From: Typhlomys cinereus
Taxonomy: Eukaryota; Chordata; Mammalia; Rodentia; Platacanthomyidae
Length of the DNA: 64,000 bases
Assembly (NCBI GenBank): GCA_023101885.1
Contig: JALPQD010000294.1
Location: 2,593,501-2,657,500 of the forward strand
Direction of reading: 5' to 3'
The position numbers and the translations under genes are program-made. Below the pieces are notes generated by a model. It saw only the letters and a program-made list of their open reading frames with translations, made no database searches and had not been told where the DNA came from. Positions 1 to 12,420 of this stretch are shown in pieces (the first letter of the stretch is position 1; every line of letters starts with the position of its first letter).

Positions 1-173
1 AAGACGACTTGAAGGCTTATATGTTTACCAAATCAGGCCTCAAAAAATGCTAGAAAAAAAAACTCAAACTTGAAGAAAAGAACAAACATAACTTGGAGGA
101 TAGAAGGGAAGTATAATACCACCAAAACCTAAAAGTCAAATTATACACTTATGAAAGCCACTAAACATAAACA

Positions 174-3100
174 GTGTCTGGAATTAAAAGTAATTTCTTC
201 ATTATAACACTAAATGTCAATGGTATTAACTCACCAATCAAAAGACACAGATTACAAACTTGGATTAGAAATCACAACCCATCAATCTGCTGCCTTCAGG
301 AAACTCATCTCACCACAAAAGATAGGCACATACTAAAAATAAAAGGCTGGTCCAAAATTCTGAAAGGTAATGGAACCAGGAAACAAGCAGGGGCAGCTAT
401 TATGCTATTGGACAAAGAGGACTTCAAGCCAAAAAAAAATTATAAGAGACACAGATGGATACTATATTTCAGTCACAATTCACCAGGAAGACTTCACAAT
501 ACTGAACATATATGCACCTGATACCAGCCCCTCCACATTCATTAAGCAAACGCTACACCATCTAAAGCAAGAAATCAACCCTCAAATGATAATTCTTGGG
601 GATTTCAATATCGCCCTCTCAACATGGGATATATCAACAAGTCAAAAACTTAACAGAGACACATTGGAACTTAATCAAACTCTTACTGAAATGGACCTTA
701 CAGATCTCTATCGAACTTTTCATACACACACCAAAGAATACACAATTTTCTCAGCAGCACATGGAATTTTCTCTAAAATAGACCACATATTGGGCCGCAA
801 AACTAATCTCCACATATACAGGAAAGTTGAATTTCTAGCCTGTACCCTATCAGACCTACCATGGTCTAAAGCTTGACATACACAACACAACAAACAGCAG
901 AAAATACACTAACACCTGGAAACTAAACATTATGATGCTGAATGAGAACTGGTTTCAGGAAGAAATCATAAAGGAAATTCAAGATTTCCTTGAACCGCAC
1001 GATAATGAAAATACAACTTATCAAAATCTTTGGGACACAATAAAAACTATGGTAAGTTCATAGCTCTTAAGCTTACATCAAAAAAATAGAAACATCACAA
1101 ATAAATAACAATGCAGCTAAAAGCTTTAAAGACACTAGAGCAATCTGATCCCAAAAGTAGTAGAAGAGAAGAGATTAGTAAAATCAGGGGAGAAATATCT
1201 GCAATTGAGATAAGGAAAACAATACAGAGAATCAAGCAGTCAAAAGCTGGTTCTTTGAAAAAATCAATAAGATTGATAAACCACTAGCTAAATTAACAAA
1301 AAACAAGAGAGAGAAAACCCAAATTAACAAAATTAGAAATGAAAATGGAGTTGTCACTACTGATACCCAAGAAATTCAGAGAATTATAAGGTCATATTTC
1401 AGAAACTTATACTCTGTGAAATTTGATACCACAAAAGAAATAGATGAATTCCTAAATAACCACAACTTACCTAAATTGAATCAGGAAGTTTTGAATCATT
1501 TAAATAGTCCTATAACATATAAGGAAATCAATGAAGTAATCGCCAGTCTTCCCACCAAAAAATGTCCTAGACCAGATGGATTCAGCACAGAGTTCTACAG
1601 ACATTTAAGGAGTTAATAACACCAATACTCCTTAAACTGTTCCATCAAATAGTGAAGGAAGGAACACAAACAAGTTCTTCTTTGAAGCTAATATCATCTT
1701 AATTCCAAAACCTAATAAAGATACACTTAAAAATTAAACTATAAGCCAATCTCTTTGATGAACACAGATGCAAAAATTCTCAGCAAAGTCTTAGCCAATC
1801 AGATTCAAAAACATATCAAAAAGATTATCCATGGGGATCAAATAGGCTTTATCTCAGGCACACAAGTTTGGTTAAACATATGCAAATCAATAAATGTAAT
1901 TCACCATATAAACCAGTCCAAAATCCAGTTGATACTCTCAATAAATGCAGAAAACGCTTTTGACAAGATTCAACAGCCTTTTATGATCAAAACCCTGGAG
2001 TCAGTTGGAATGGAAGAAACCTTTATCAACATAATAAAAGCTGTATACAACAAGCCAACAGCAAGGATTATACTCAATGGGGAAAAATTTGAAGCATTCC
2101 AGCTTTGATCAGGAACTAGACAAGGCTGTCCACTCTCACCACTTCTATTCAATATTGTACTTGAAGTCTTAGCTGGAGCCATAAGACAAGAAAGGGACAT
2201 AAAAGGGATTCAAATGGGCAAGGAAGAAGTCAAGTTATCTCTATTTGCAGATGACATGATCATATACTTGAGTGATCTCAAAAACTCCACCAGAAAACTC
2301 CTGGAACTAATACAGAAGTTCAGCAGGGTGGCAGGATACAAAATAAACATACAAAAAACAGTGGTCTTCCTATATGCCCAGGATGAAATATGTGAAAAAG
2401 ACCTAAGAGAAACAACCCCTTTTACTATAGCCCCTAAAAAAATGAAATACCTTGGTATAAACCTAACCAAGGAAGAAAGAGACCTTTATAACGAAAATTT
2501 TAAAACCCTAAAGAAAGAAATTGCAGAAGACACCAGAAGGTGGAAAGACCTCCCATATTCCTGGATTGGCAGAATCAATATCGTAAAAATGACCATCCTA
2601 CCAAAGGCAATATACAGATTTAATGCCATACCAATTAAAATACCAAAGCAATTCTTTTAAGAAGTTGACCAAACAATCCCAAAATTCATATGAAGGCACA
2701 AAAGACCCAGGATAGCAATAACAATCCTGAGTAACAAAAACACGGCTGGAGGTATCACTATACCAAATCTTAGTCTATACTACAAATCCATGGTTGTAAA
2801 AACAGCCTGGTATTGGCTCCAAAATAGACACACAGATCAATGGATAAGGATTGAAGATCCAGATATAAGCCCACACAACTACAGCCATTTGATCTTTGAC
2901 AAAAGGGCCCAAAAACATCCAATGGATAAAGAACAGCATCTTCAACAAATGGTGCGGCAAAACTGGATGTCTACACGCAGAAGATTAAAACTGGACTCGT
3001 AGTTGTCACCATGTACAAGAATTAATTCCAAATGGATCAAGGACCTTGATTTAAGGCCAGAGACTATAAAAACGCTAGTTGAAAGGGTCAGGAACTCCCT

Positions 3101-4180
3101 CGAGCTGATTGGGTAGTCCAACAGTTCCTAAACAGTGATCCAATAGCACAGTCACTACAACCAACACTCAACAAATGGGATCTTATGAAATTAAAGAGCT
3201 TCTGTTCAGATAAAGAGATTGTAACCTGAGCAAAAAGGCAACCCACAAAATTTGAGAAAATCTTCACCAACCACATATCTGATAGAGCTCTATTATACAG
3301 AGTGCACGAAGAACTTAGAAAACTAAATTCCAAGGAAATAAATGGCCCAATTAAAAAATGGGCCTTGAGGGGGCTGGCGAGGTGGCTCAGGGGTTAAGCC
3401 TCTGCCTTGCAGGCGGAAGGTCCTGAGTTTGGATCCCAGATCCCACATATAGATGCCAGGCGGAAGCGGGGGCGGCCTGCGCTTCTGGTCCTGGTAGGGC
3501 AGAGCCTGTGAATCCCTGGGCAGAAGGAGGTGGAGGCGTCCATGGTGGTTCGCGAATTCGTCCGTGGTTCTGCACGCGCACGCGCGCGTGCACATACACA
3601 CGCACATGCGCACATTTGAATAAATAATAATAATAATAAAAATTTTTAAAAAAATGGGCCTTGGAACTAAAAAGAAACTTTACCAGGGATGAAATTTAAA
3701 TGTCTAACAAATATCTTAAAAGATGCTCCAAATCCTTAGCCATCAGGGAAATGCAAATCAAACCTCCCTGAGATATCATCTCACCCGGGTCAGGATGGCA
3801 AAAATCCACAATACAAACAACACCAAATGCTGGAGAGGATGTGGCAAGAAGGGAATTCTTCTATATTACTGGTGGGAATGCAGGTTTATACAACCACTCT
3901 GGTGATCAGTCTGGCGATTTTTAAAAAAGTTAAAGATTGAAATGCCATATGACCCTTGCTATTCCACTTTTGGGAATAATCCCCCATAAAGCAAAAATTC
4001 ACCTCAATGGCACAAGCACAACCATGTTCATAGCAGCTCTATTTACAATACCAAAGTCATGGAATCAACTCAAATACTCAACAGTTGATGAGTGAATAAG
4101 GAAAATGTGGTACATATACAATGGAATACTACTCAGCCATCAGAAAAGATGAATTAATGAAATTTGCCAAAAATTAAGCG
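174..4180 (+). pseudogene. Degenerate L1 ORF2 pseudogene
   Basis: This is the remnant of the L1 endonuclease/reverse transcriptase reading frame. Separate open pieces occur at 174-521, 370-876, 1416-1616, 1755-2108, 2214-2660, 2790-3002 and 3723-3905, each matching a consecutive part of the intact-looking ORF2 at 16014-19837. Around 1240-1246 it has the sequence tcaaaagctgg, where the upstream frame is one base out of register with the downstream frame, exactly as in the full-length copy. The C-terminal Cys-rich block (CWRGCG, then HxxxxC positions partly changed) is recognisable near 3828-3890. Confidence 0.85.
3368..3648 (+). mobile_element. tRNA-derived SINE (young family) inserted in L1
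   Basis: The element begins gaggggctggcgaggtggct and has a tRNA-like A box (tggctcaggggttaagcc) and B box (gagtttggatcc). A GC-rich body of unknown origin follows (aggcggaagcgggggcggcc), then a purine/pyrimidine-alternating CG/CA tract and an A-rich end with TAA repeats. It is flanked by a perfect target duplication aaaaaatgggccttg at 3353-3367 and 3649-3663, so the insertion is a recent event within the L1 ORF2. Sister copies lie at 27593 and 47084. Confidence 0.9.
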
Positions 4181-5639
4181 CTGTATGTACTCCCTAATAG
4201 GTGGATCCTAGTACCAAACCCACTTAGAGACACACTCAAAGATAAATCTCTGTAATACCTATAGTAATTGCAAAATTTATAAACAGGAGGGAAGGGGAAG
4301 GAGGGCCCCTCAGAAACAAGGAGAGAGGGGATCATGCTACAGCAGAGAAAATAGGTCACCATCAAGGACTGCAAGTAAGTAGTGAGACATCTGGTTAAGC
4401 TCACTCACTTTCCATACTGGTCACTTGCAACTTAGGGGGTTTGAGCTTACCAGTCAGGGAGGGCATGGAGTCTGGCAGATAGATAGTAACCATTCTGCAA
4501 AGGAGAGACTTACCCTCCCCCCTCACCATGGTCTCCTACTCTTATTTCATCTACCTTTGAATCTACTCTTATAGTAAGACTCTATTTTAGCAGTCTTTTA
4601 TCTCTGGCTAGGAGGTGACATCCAATACCCATCAGGATGGAGCCAAGGGAAGTGCAGGAAGAGCAAAACTGAAAAAAAAAAACATAATTCAGAACATCAG
4701 AGATCCTACATTAATCACCTGGATCCAGACCAGACAAATCTCTCCCCATCCTAAAGCTCAGGGAAAGTTGCGGAAGAGGGGGCGGTAAGATTGTAAGAGA
4801 CTAAAGATGGGGAGGAGCAACAATATGCAAGATACAAGTTAGGGCCGAAGTAACCATAATAAGACTTTGCATGACTTGCACAATGACTGACATATCAATG
4901 ACCCCCCAAAGTCTAGCATGGGTCACGGGCACTAAGATCCCTAGAGGCAAGGAATTAACAGTCACAATAGTGTTCCCATACTAAAGGGGAGCACAAGAAA
5001 GGACTCTAGGCAATGCTACTGAGTCCTTGCACCTCATTAGAGTGGAGGTCGCAGAGAGAAGTTTGATATTTACAATAAAGGATGCTCCAGGGATGGGAGG
5101 GAGAGATAGAGGAGAGCACTGGGAGAAAGGGAGGGAGGGGATGAAAGCAAGGGGAATGAGGGGAGGGAGCAAGGGGGTCCGGGAAGGGCTGGAGGGAGGA
5201 AGGGAGGGGACCAGGGTAACTATTAAGTTTGTATGAGTGGAAAAATAATAATAATAATAAAAAGGAGAGCCAAATATCTTGCTAGGCACATCTAGCCTAA
5301 CAAAAATTTGCCCCACAAAGAGCATCCCGGTAGCTCAATCCCCAAACTGTTCATTACAGTAATCTTTTTTATGTTCTGTTCTCACATAGACTACTTTCAT
5401 TCTCTTCACCTTGTACATTAATTTAATCATCTCTCTTTTCTAGTGGGTGCCAGAGGAATTAGATTAACTACCACATTCATAGTAGGGCTGCTCTTAACAA
5501 AGTCATTATCTCTTATTTTTTTCCTTTCAGAAAACGTTATTCACAGGTTGTCTAGGAGCCCAAGACTCATGGTGAGACACACCCTCGAGTGCTCAGCTCA
5601 TGCAGCATTAGCACCATCACAAATATCCGAGGTTTATGT

Positions 5640-5830
5640 GATGAGCATGTTACTATACACTTTACATGCATATCTCATTTAACCTTTGCAACCGCCCTAT
5701 AAATCAAGTGGTTTTATTACCATTTGTGCAAAGGACATAAGATTCAGTTAAGTTTGTCTCATGTCCAAGATTTCATAGCTGTCCTGTGACAGAGCAGACA
5801 CAGTCAAGCGCAACAGCTCTACTGCACATA
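5640..5830 (+). repeat. MIR-like ancient SINE fragment
   Basis: The order of motifs follows the MIR core: tatctcatttaacctttgcaa, then ccctataaatcaagtggt, ttattaccatttgtgcaaagg, and agatttcatagct. This is the pattern of a diverged + strand MIR. The assignment is by recall of the family pattern, and the borders are approximate. Confidence 0.6.
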
Positions 5831-7003
5831 CTACCTGTGCATGTGAAGAGAGTCCCAGTAAAATGAAAAATACAAAATTGAAGAGGCAGGTCATGGAAAA
5901 TATGAAACCAAAACCACAGAGGAATAAAAATGAGCTAAATTTAGGCTTTGAGTTTCTGCAGACTCACTGTAACTGAGATATATTTCATTCTCTTCCTACT
6001 GGCCAGAACTAAGGGCAAAATTAATCAAACATGATTTGCTCTGGTCTTAAGAGAATAACAGTGAGATGTTTCCTGATAAAGAAATTGATTCTGTGGCACT
6101 CTCAGAGAGGATTCAGTGCAGTAGGAAAATGTGCTCAGAAATATTCCCACAGTGAGTGAATCAGGTGACAACCCGAATAATGATGGGATGTGTAAGTAGA
6201 GGCAGACAGGCAGGCAGGCGCTGCACAGTGCTGCCAGGGACATAGTACTCTCTAACACCCTGCTAAAGTTTCAATGGCATTAATTTTGAATAAATAGATA
6301 TTTGCTAAGGTCTTAGATTATGCACCAGAAACATCACAAACAATGACTCCAGACTGTTCTGATGTCTTTCCTGCCTTACTCTGTGTGCCTGCTGGGTTCG
6401 TTAGTAAGCAACTGCTGAAACAAAATTAGGTACACAAGGCTTTGGGAGAAAGTAGCATCCAGGAAAAGAAAAGGGATAGAGTAGGATTCCACAGAAAGAC
6501 ACATTGGTGCATGATGTCGATCTGACTGTCTTTGTCGGCTTATTAAAGACCTTTCCTGTTAGGTAGCAATGGTTAGACCCGTGTACCCGCAGTTCACTTA
6601 GGCTTTAGAAGTAGTGCTGTGGCTAGTATGATCTCAGAAAGAAACCAGAGACCAACTCCAAAGAATTCCATGACTAGAAGCTGCTCCAAGCTGAGAGAGA
6701 TCCGTCCTTCTTTGGAGCTCTTCGGAAGGGAATCTGGGCAGCAAGCGTGCATGCCCTGCATCCTCACCTCCATGTACACACCCTGTACCCACGCAGCACT
6801 GTGAGATGAAAAACAAAACAACTGCAATGCATCATTCCTCTCCTTCACTTGAGCTTCTAAACATCCTGAACCATTTATGAGACTTCTTAGCAGGAAATCA
6901 AAATTTTGTTAAAAGGAAATAATTTTCTTCCATTCCTTATATTTATCCTTAGTCAGTGTCTTAGCTCCATAGCAACACACCACTTTTTTTTGTCACCAAA
7001 TTG

Positions 7004-7400
7004 TCTTAGTTGAGTAACTTTGGTGCTGCAATAAATACATGACCCAAACATCTCAAGGGAAGAGGGTAATTTTAATGGCCCGCAATTTCAGGTTGCAGTT
7101 CACCTTAGCAGGAGAGTTCCAGTAGGAACCAGGAACACTGATCACATCCTACCACAGCAAGAGCATTGACAAGAACCGATGCGTAACAGCTTGCTGCCAG
7201 ATTTATCAAACACTGAACCATCTCATTCCATCTTAGTCCACCTGTCAGGGAATAGTCTTACGTACATTGGGCTGGGTCTTCCCAGATCAATCATGCAATT
7301 AAGTCGATCCCTATAGGCTTACTCCGAGATCTGCCTCAACTAAATAATTTCTCATGGATGTAGTAAAAAGCCCACATCTCAAGTGTAGAGTTGACAAATG
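7004..7400 (-). repeat. Rodent interspersed repeat, gtcaacttgac-type (antisense)
   Basis: The segment starts with cttagttgagtaactttggtgctgcaa, contains gggctgggtcttcccagatc and aattaagtcgatccc, and ends near agagttgacaaatg. The same motif order occurs in the diverged copies at 40240, 54030 and 57826. It resembles a rodent non-autonomous repeat that I associate tentatively with URR1/hAT-Charlie elements. Borders are approximate. Confidence 0.45.
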
Positions 7401-7849
7401 AAACGAACCAGCACAGTTAGCTTGAACACATGCTCTGCTATGGTGGTGACACACTGCTCTTCCCCAGGATGCTTCCCCTTAGGATGAGGAGAAGACAGAG
7501 TGGAGGCCCCTGCCTTACTGACCCTATCTCAAATAACCATTTGCTAACACGGAACTTGATGCTTTTACCCCTAAGCCTGAGAATTCTTCAGCATCCAGTA
7601 GTAACCAACCACTCAGACAGGCAGTCGACATCATTTGATGGGATGATTGTTTTCTGCGCTTGGATGACACAAAGAAAATAAGTCTGTGATGGTCTTGGTT
7701 TTCTTCAATTAAAAATACCACATTTTATTTCCTTTGGGTATGAGTAGAGAAAAAGCGACACTAGAAGCATTTGTGACTTGATAAGATGACTTGAATCTCT
7801 AAACAAAGCCTTCTGTGACGAGGCTGCTCTAATGATAATGAATGTGATG

Positions 7850-8150
7850 ATTTCTTACCTAATTGAGCTGTAATGACTGAGGTGCAGGCCACTTCCCCAG
7901 GATTAATAAAGAGCCAGGGAGTTGACAGTTTAGGCCATTAAGCTCAACTGGCACTTAATCTTGGTGAAGGGCACAATGCCAGAATCATATTAATATGGTA
8001 AAATCAGCCCAAACAGAGAGACAATAATTTACTTTTGTGAGAAATAATTTTAAATGGCAATTAAGTGCTGTCATGAAGTTGGACAATGCAAGTCTTATCA
8101 TTAAAGAAAATTCATCTAAGGTCTTCAAATCTTGTTTTGCTTACAGTAAG
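7850..8150. other. Possible conserved non-coding element
   Basis: This single-copy, AT-rich segment has intact homeodomain-type TAAT/ATTA words (cctaattgagctgtaatgac, ggattaataaag, ggcaattaagtgc) and no repeat signature. Its composition resembles conserved intronic enhancers, but conservation cannot be judged from one sequence. Nothing else is recognised here. Confidence 0.25.
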
Positions 8151-8969
8151 TGACCTTAAGTTTTTGGTTTTCAAGAACAAAAATGAGGGACTATTAAATT
8201 TGGATTCTATGGACCCATAGCAATATTGAAAATGTTTTTATGTATAACCACAAGTAAATAAACTATTGTCACCTGCTTCCCAAACTGTAAAATGCTGTAA
8301 AACAGCACTCAAGACTCAGGGTTGGTCCAGGAGTATTGCATATACCAAAGATAAACCTCTGAGATTGTTTCTCACAGTATCCACCCAGGAAAAGTAGTGC
8401 ATTCATCAAATATAACACCACAAAGAGAGCTAAAAGAATCTTTCCTTATCGGAAGCATCAAAATGGGTGTAAATTCAGTATCCCCATTGTTTCTTACAGT
8501 AATAGTTCATTTGCTACTCTTGTAAAGAAAAAGAGATTCTCATTTGCTAAATGTTCAGTATTTCTGCTCTGCATGGGAAAGGTCAAGCAGCAAGGAAAAG
8601 GAAATAGAACTCCAAGAAATGGAAGTTCTGCTTGCTGTCTATGCAGAAGTAATCCCTGTCTTTACATTTCTAAGAGGCAGAAAAATGCAATCCATTGGCC
8701 AACATTTCCTCCCTTACTTATAAGCACTAAGCATCTTGGTAGAAAGAAATGGGACTATAAACCTGAGTAATTATGGCCCCTGTCAATCATAACATTCCAA
8801 TCCAACAGTGATCTTAGAATCCAGGAAATGTTTTTAGAAACTTTCTTGGTAATCAGTTTTCAATCACCTGCTACCTCCTGCCATCTGGATTCTGCAAATG
8901 TTATTGTGAGCTATGGTAGGGGAATAGTTGGTATATCTGATCCATCCTGTGAAATTGCTTATTCTGTAA

Positions 8970-9060
8970 TCAAGTAATAAATTATGTGTTCATTCAGTAG
9001 AATTTTACCAAGCTTCTACTATGTAGTGTCAGTGCTATGCCCTAGAGATGCAAAGTGTCT
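8970..9060 (+). repeat. L2/MIR-type fragment
   Basis: The string gttcattcagtagaattttacc, then cttctactatgtagtgtcag and ctatgccctagagatgc follows the ancient mammalian pattern 'attcaacaaatattt...ctactatgtgccaggcac...ggggat'. The copy is short and diverged, and I cannot fix its borders. Confidence 0.45.
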
Positions 9061-9187
9061 TAAAGAACACTGGAGTCTCAAATACAAAACGTGGATACAT
9101 GAAGGTGTTATATATACTATTTAAGGAAGGCAGGGGAGTCACTCAGAAAGGAACAGCCGAACTGAGCTCAGCCACCAGGCAGTGCAC

Positions 9188-9530
9188 TGTGATGGTTACT
9201 CTTGCTTGTCACCATCACTTTTCAAAGTACACAATTTGACTAACATTCCAAGAATGGGGGCAAGTTCATCTTCCCTGTTGGCTGCCAGCACTGCTGTTCT
9301 CCTTCACCAATGTCAGAATCCAGGTTTTCCACTTTTCAACGTGGACTGAAGAACAGTGGATCTTCCAGAATCTTTCAGGCCTCCTGCACCAGACCAGGAC
9401 TGCCTCCTGGACTGAATAGCTAATGAAAGCTTTGTTGGACTACTAAGACCTTATCGTGCAAGCTGAGTAAGCCCTCTTTTAATACATATTCTGTTGGTTC
9501 TGTTCTTCTACAGAACTCTGATAATGAGAA
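9188..9530 (+). repeat. Interspersed repeat, gtgatggttactcttg...tttgac type
   Basis: It opens with gtgatggttactcttgcttg and a degenerate 'tcaacttgac' (acaatttgac). It ends with taagccctcttttaatacat and ttctacagaactctgataatg, an order shared with rodent repeats of the same general type elsewhere in the window. It is diverged, and the family name is uncertain. Confidence 0.4.
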
Positions 9531-10189
9531 GTAACTTTGAACCTAAGAGAAGGGAGGTATTCTTCAGAAAAGGATATTTAAAGAGCTTATCATGCCAATG
9601 GAGAGGATAAAGAGGAAGATGGCAGAGCAAAGAGGTGGCATGGTTGACGGATTGACATTTCCAATCCTTTAGCAAAAATGCCTTTCCTGAATGTTGTGAC
9701 ACTCCGCAAGGTCCCTAGTGAACTGGTCCATTTCTGCACCCATGTTTTGCCTTATATGACTGCTGATACCCAACCAAGGTTTGACTAGTCACGGTCATTA
9801 TTAAAAGTACACAATTTGATTAACATTACAGGGCTGCTGTTACCATGAAAATTAAGACAGATACTTTACAAAGTGAACTTATTTTAGTGACTCATTAAAA
9901 ACACTCTGATGGAATTAAGCTCAGGGGATCCAGCTGTTAGAGATAAGGGAGATTATAAAAATCCCTCCAACAAGATTCTACTTTGCCTCCACTTCTCAAT
10001 CCAGCTTAAAGAAATAAAATTGGGACTCATAAAGTTGTATTATGGATATATTTTGTACATCAAAGAAACCGCATGAATCAAATAAAGATTTCGGCCTTAC
10101 AATAAAGAAATGACACATAAATTGTAAATTTATATTTTAAAAATTCATAAGGTGTGCATGTGTCATTTCTTTACCCATGATTTTATCAA

Positions 10190-10392
10190 TTAATTGGTCC
10201 CTAGTATTAATGTGCTGGTTGAAAGGGTTTCTCTTGAGCTAGGAAAATGGTTGTGGGTAAATGTGACTGTGAGGAAACCTGGTGAACTTGAGTTTGATTC
10301 CTGGCAGAAATAGAGAAGCAGCCTCTGACTTTGAGATGAATACACACATGCACATAACTGTTCCCCCTTAAGTCTCTCTCTCATTCTCTCTT

Positions 10393-10395
<3 letters not shown>
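10190..10395 (+). repeat. B3/B2-like SINE remnant
   Basis: A diverged tRNA-derived SINE (gagctaggaaaatggttgtggg, then cttgagtttgattcctgg as the B-box area, then tgaatacacacatgcacat) runs into the (AT)n tract at 10397. It is too diverged for a subfamily call. Confidence 0.45.

Positions 10396-10396
<1 letters not shown>

Positions 10397-10427
<31 letters not shown>
10397..10427. repeat. (AT)n microsatellite
   Basis: About 15 uninterrupted AT dinucleotides sit at the 3' end of a SINE remnant. Confidence 0.95.
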
Positions 10428-10433
<6 letters not shown>

Positions 10434-11064
10434 TAATAAAAGGTTTCCCTTACAGAATAAAATTAGGACAAGATGAGGAAATGTTAAAGTGCAAAAGGAA
10501 GGCAAGAGGATTTCAGAGTCAGAGCAAATTATCTGGATTTCATTCTGTCAATAGTAAGAGGTGGCCTGCAGGTAGGTCAAAAGCAGCCCATAGCTTAGTC
10601 TCACAAATAAAATTTTATTGGAACACAGCCATGCCACTCAGTTTAGACTCACCTATAAGTTACTTCCAAACTACAGCAACAAATTTGATACTTCATTACA
10701 AACATTGTGTGCAGGTATTTAGGAAAGGGCATGAAACTCTGATATGCAAAACTTAGCATATGTCCAAGGCAGACGTCTGATTTCTCATGGGAAGGCTTAG
10801 AACACTGAGGATGTGCTTCTCATCATGCCAGGCTGCCCACACCTACAGGGTTGGAAGAAAACAAGCTGTACAGGTTGGAAGAAAACAAGCCTGGCAGATG
10901 TTGAGTCACAAGCAGCAGCTGCAGCAGCAGCATTACAGCTACACAGATGCAGCTAACGCATGGAAATGCACCAGCTGGTGCAAACACCCAGCTCCCACCC
11001 AAACAGAGCATCCAGAGAGAATGTTAAAGCCTATGGAAGCTGGGAATGACCATGCAGATGGTGT

Positions 11065-11430
11065 ATCAGTCGCTGTGAGACAATACTCAAATACAACTTA
11101 AAGAGAGAAAAGGGAGATTTATTTTGCTTATGGTTCTAAAGGGAAGATACAGTCCTTTTATGGCAAGAAAGGCGTGGCTGGCTGGCAGAAGCTAAAGGTG
11201 GCCTAAATCATGTCTTTCAAGGAGACAGAGCTACAAAACTGCCAACTGCAAAAGTCAAAGTCTCCTGGAATTCGGGTGGGGCTAATCAACCTCAAGGCCC
11301 ACCCCCTGCAGCTGCCTTTCTCCAGCAAGGCTCCACCTCTTAGAGATGTCACAACCTTTCCCAAACCACTAAAGATTTAAATATATGATACTGTGGGGGA
11401 AAACTCACATTTCAATCCATGACAGATGGT
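11065..11430 (-). repeat. Old rodent interspersed repeat (antisense)
   Basis: The motifs cagtcgctgtgagacaatact, gagatttattttgcttatggt, ccagcaaggctccacctctt and aaactcacatttcaatccatgac recur in the same order at 48640-49010. They mark two diverged copies of one repeat family whose sense is on the - strand. I cannot name the family securely. Confidence 0.5.
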
Positions 11431-11519
11431 AAAACCCAACCTTATCAGACTCCTAAGGAGATGACTTGGCCCTCACTTGAACAGCCCTGAAAAAATATGC
11501 CCATGTTCAGGAATAAATA

Positions 11520-11562
11520 CTATTTATCCCAACTTCTTATGTGTGTGTGGACGTATGTAGGT

Positions 11563-11608
<46 letters not shown>

Positions 11609-11800
11609 ATACTGCCTAGAAGTCCATTTTTTTCATGGACAATGAGCCCAGGAGTCCACATGTCTTGCCTCCCCAGTATGGGGATTACGGCATGTGCCAG
11701 TGCACCCAGATTTTTCACATGGGGTCTTGAGATGGAGCGTGTATATACAAGGACAGTACTCTTTGCTCACTGAGAGCTCTGTTTTGCCCTGTTACACTCT
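11520..11800 (-). repeat. B4-like SINE (antisense) with (GT)n tail
   Basis: The (GT)n at 11563-11604 is followed by a B1-derived antisense block (tccccagtatggggattacgg, gtgccagtgcacccag). This is followed by a tRNA/ID-related portion (cacatggggtcttgagatgg, then ctcactgagagctctg), the arrangement expected of a reversed B4-type composite SINE. It is diverged. Confidence 0.5.
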
Positions 11801-11949
11801 TCTATGGATCATTCTATGTCTGTCAGTCAACTAAAATGTGTAAGATCAGAAAGCAAAATGTAGTCATCATTAACAGTAGAAGCAGCTCTAACACTAGTGC
11901 TATTAGACAACAACTTTAAACAAAGAATTATAAAGAAGGAAAAAGATCA

Positions 11950-12190
11950 TTTAAATGTATGCATGGCCCCTTCTGGCCCTGGAGGGCAGAGCATGGGAAA
12001 ACACAGAGCAAAATAATAAAGAGGTAGAGTAATCCAGGATGGTTCTCAAAATCACCCTCCAGCCTCCATGCATATATTTTCTCTCTGTCTCTCTTTCTCT
12101 GTCCTTCTCTTTCTCTCTTTTCTCTCTCTCCTTCTTTCTCTCTCTCTGTCTCTTGTCCTCTTCTACACACACCCACACAAGAAAAAAAAG
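11950..12190 (+). repeat. Older copy of the local tRNA-derived SINE, CT-rich tail
   Basis: The body words gcatgggaaaacacagagcaa, aataaagaggtagagtaatcc and aggatggttctc match the older SINEs at 35195 and 46636 (gagcaatcaaggatgattcc). The tRNA head is missing or unrecognisable. The tail is a long CT-rich microsatellite (12076-12161). Confidence 0.55.
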
Positions 12191-12420
12191 TCATGAAAGA
12201 GAACTTGTAAATATCAAACAAGCTTGCAAGATATGTTTAACATCATTACTTTTATTTAGAGAAATGCAAAATCATACCTGTTCATCAGCTTTGTTTGAAG
12301 CAGTTAAAAATTGGAAAGAATCTGAGTAGCTTCTGATGAGTGAATAAATAACAGACTATACTTCCATTCCATTTAATGTTACCCAGAAGGTCAAAGAAAA
12401 AAGGAATGCTTCACCCATCT
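12190..12420 (+). repeat. Old L1 ORF2 3'-end remnant
   Basis: The segment includes cattacttttatttagagaaatgcaaaatc and the weakly L1-like 'gagtgaataaataacagactat...ttccattcca'. This corresponds to the conserved 3' end of L1 ORF2 ('agggaaatgcaaatcaaa' and 'gatgagtggataag...'). It is highly diverged. Confidence 0.5.

Larger units (their letters stand above)
1..5263 (+). mobile_element. Decayed long L1 retrotransposon (5' end outside window)
   Basis: Bases 1-115 align by eye to the 3' end of ORF1 of the full-length L1 in this window (compare 15850-15960). ORF2 follows from about 174, where the start ATG has become GTG. The 3' UTR runs from about 4195 and ends in an A/T-rich tail near 5263. ORF2 is broken by many stops and frameshifts. 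The endonuclease motif QETHLT, the catalytic GDFN and the RT FADDM box remain readable in separate frames. A SINE splits it at 3368-3648. The 3' terminus (ttaagtttgtatgagtgg before the tail) differs from that of the full-length copy, marking another subfamily. The element is inactive. Confidence 0.93.

Noticed and set aside
10787..11101. Possible gene with CAG-repeat (10912-10933)
   Set aside because: The open frame is 104 codons without homology and runs into an interspersed repeat at 11065. The CAG run is short.
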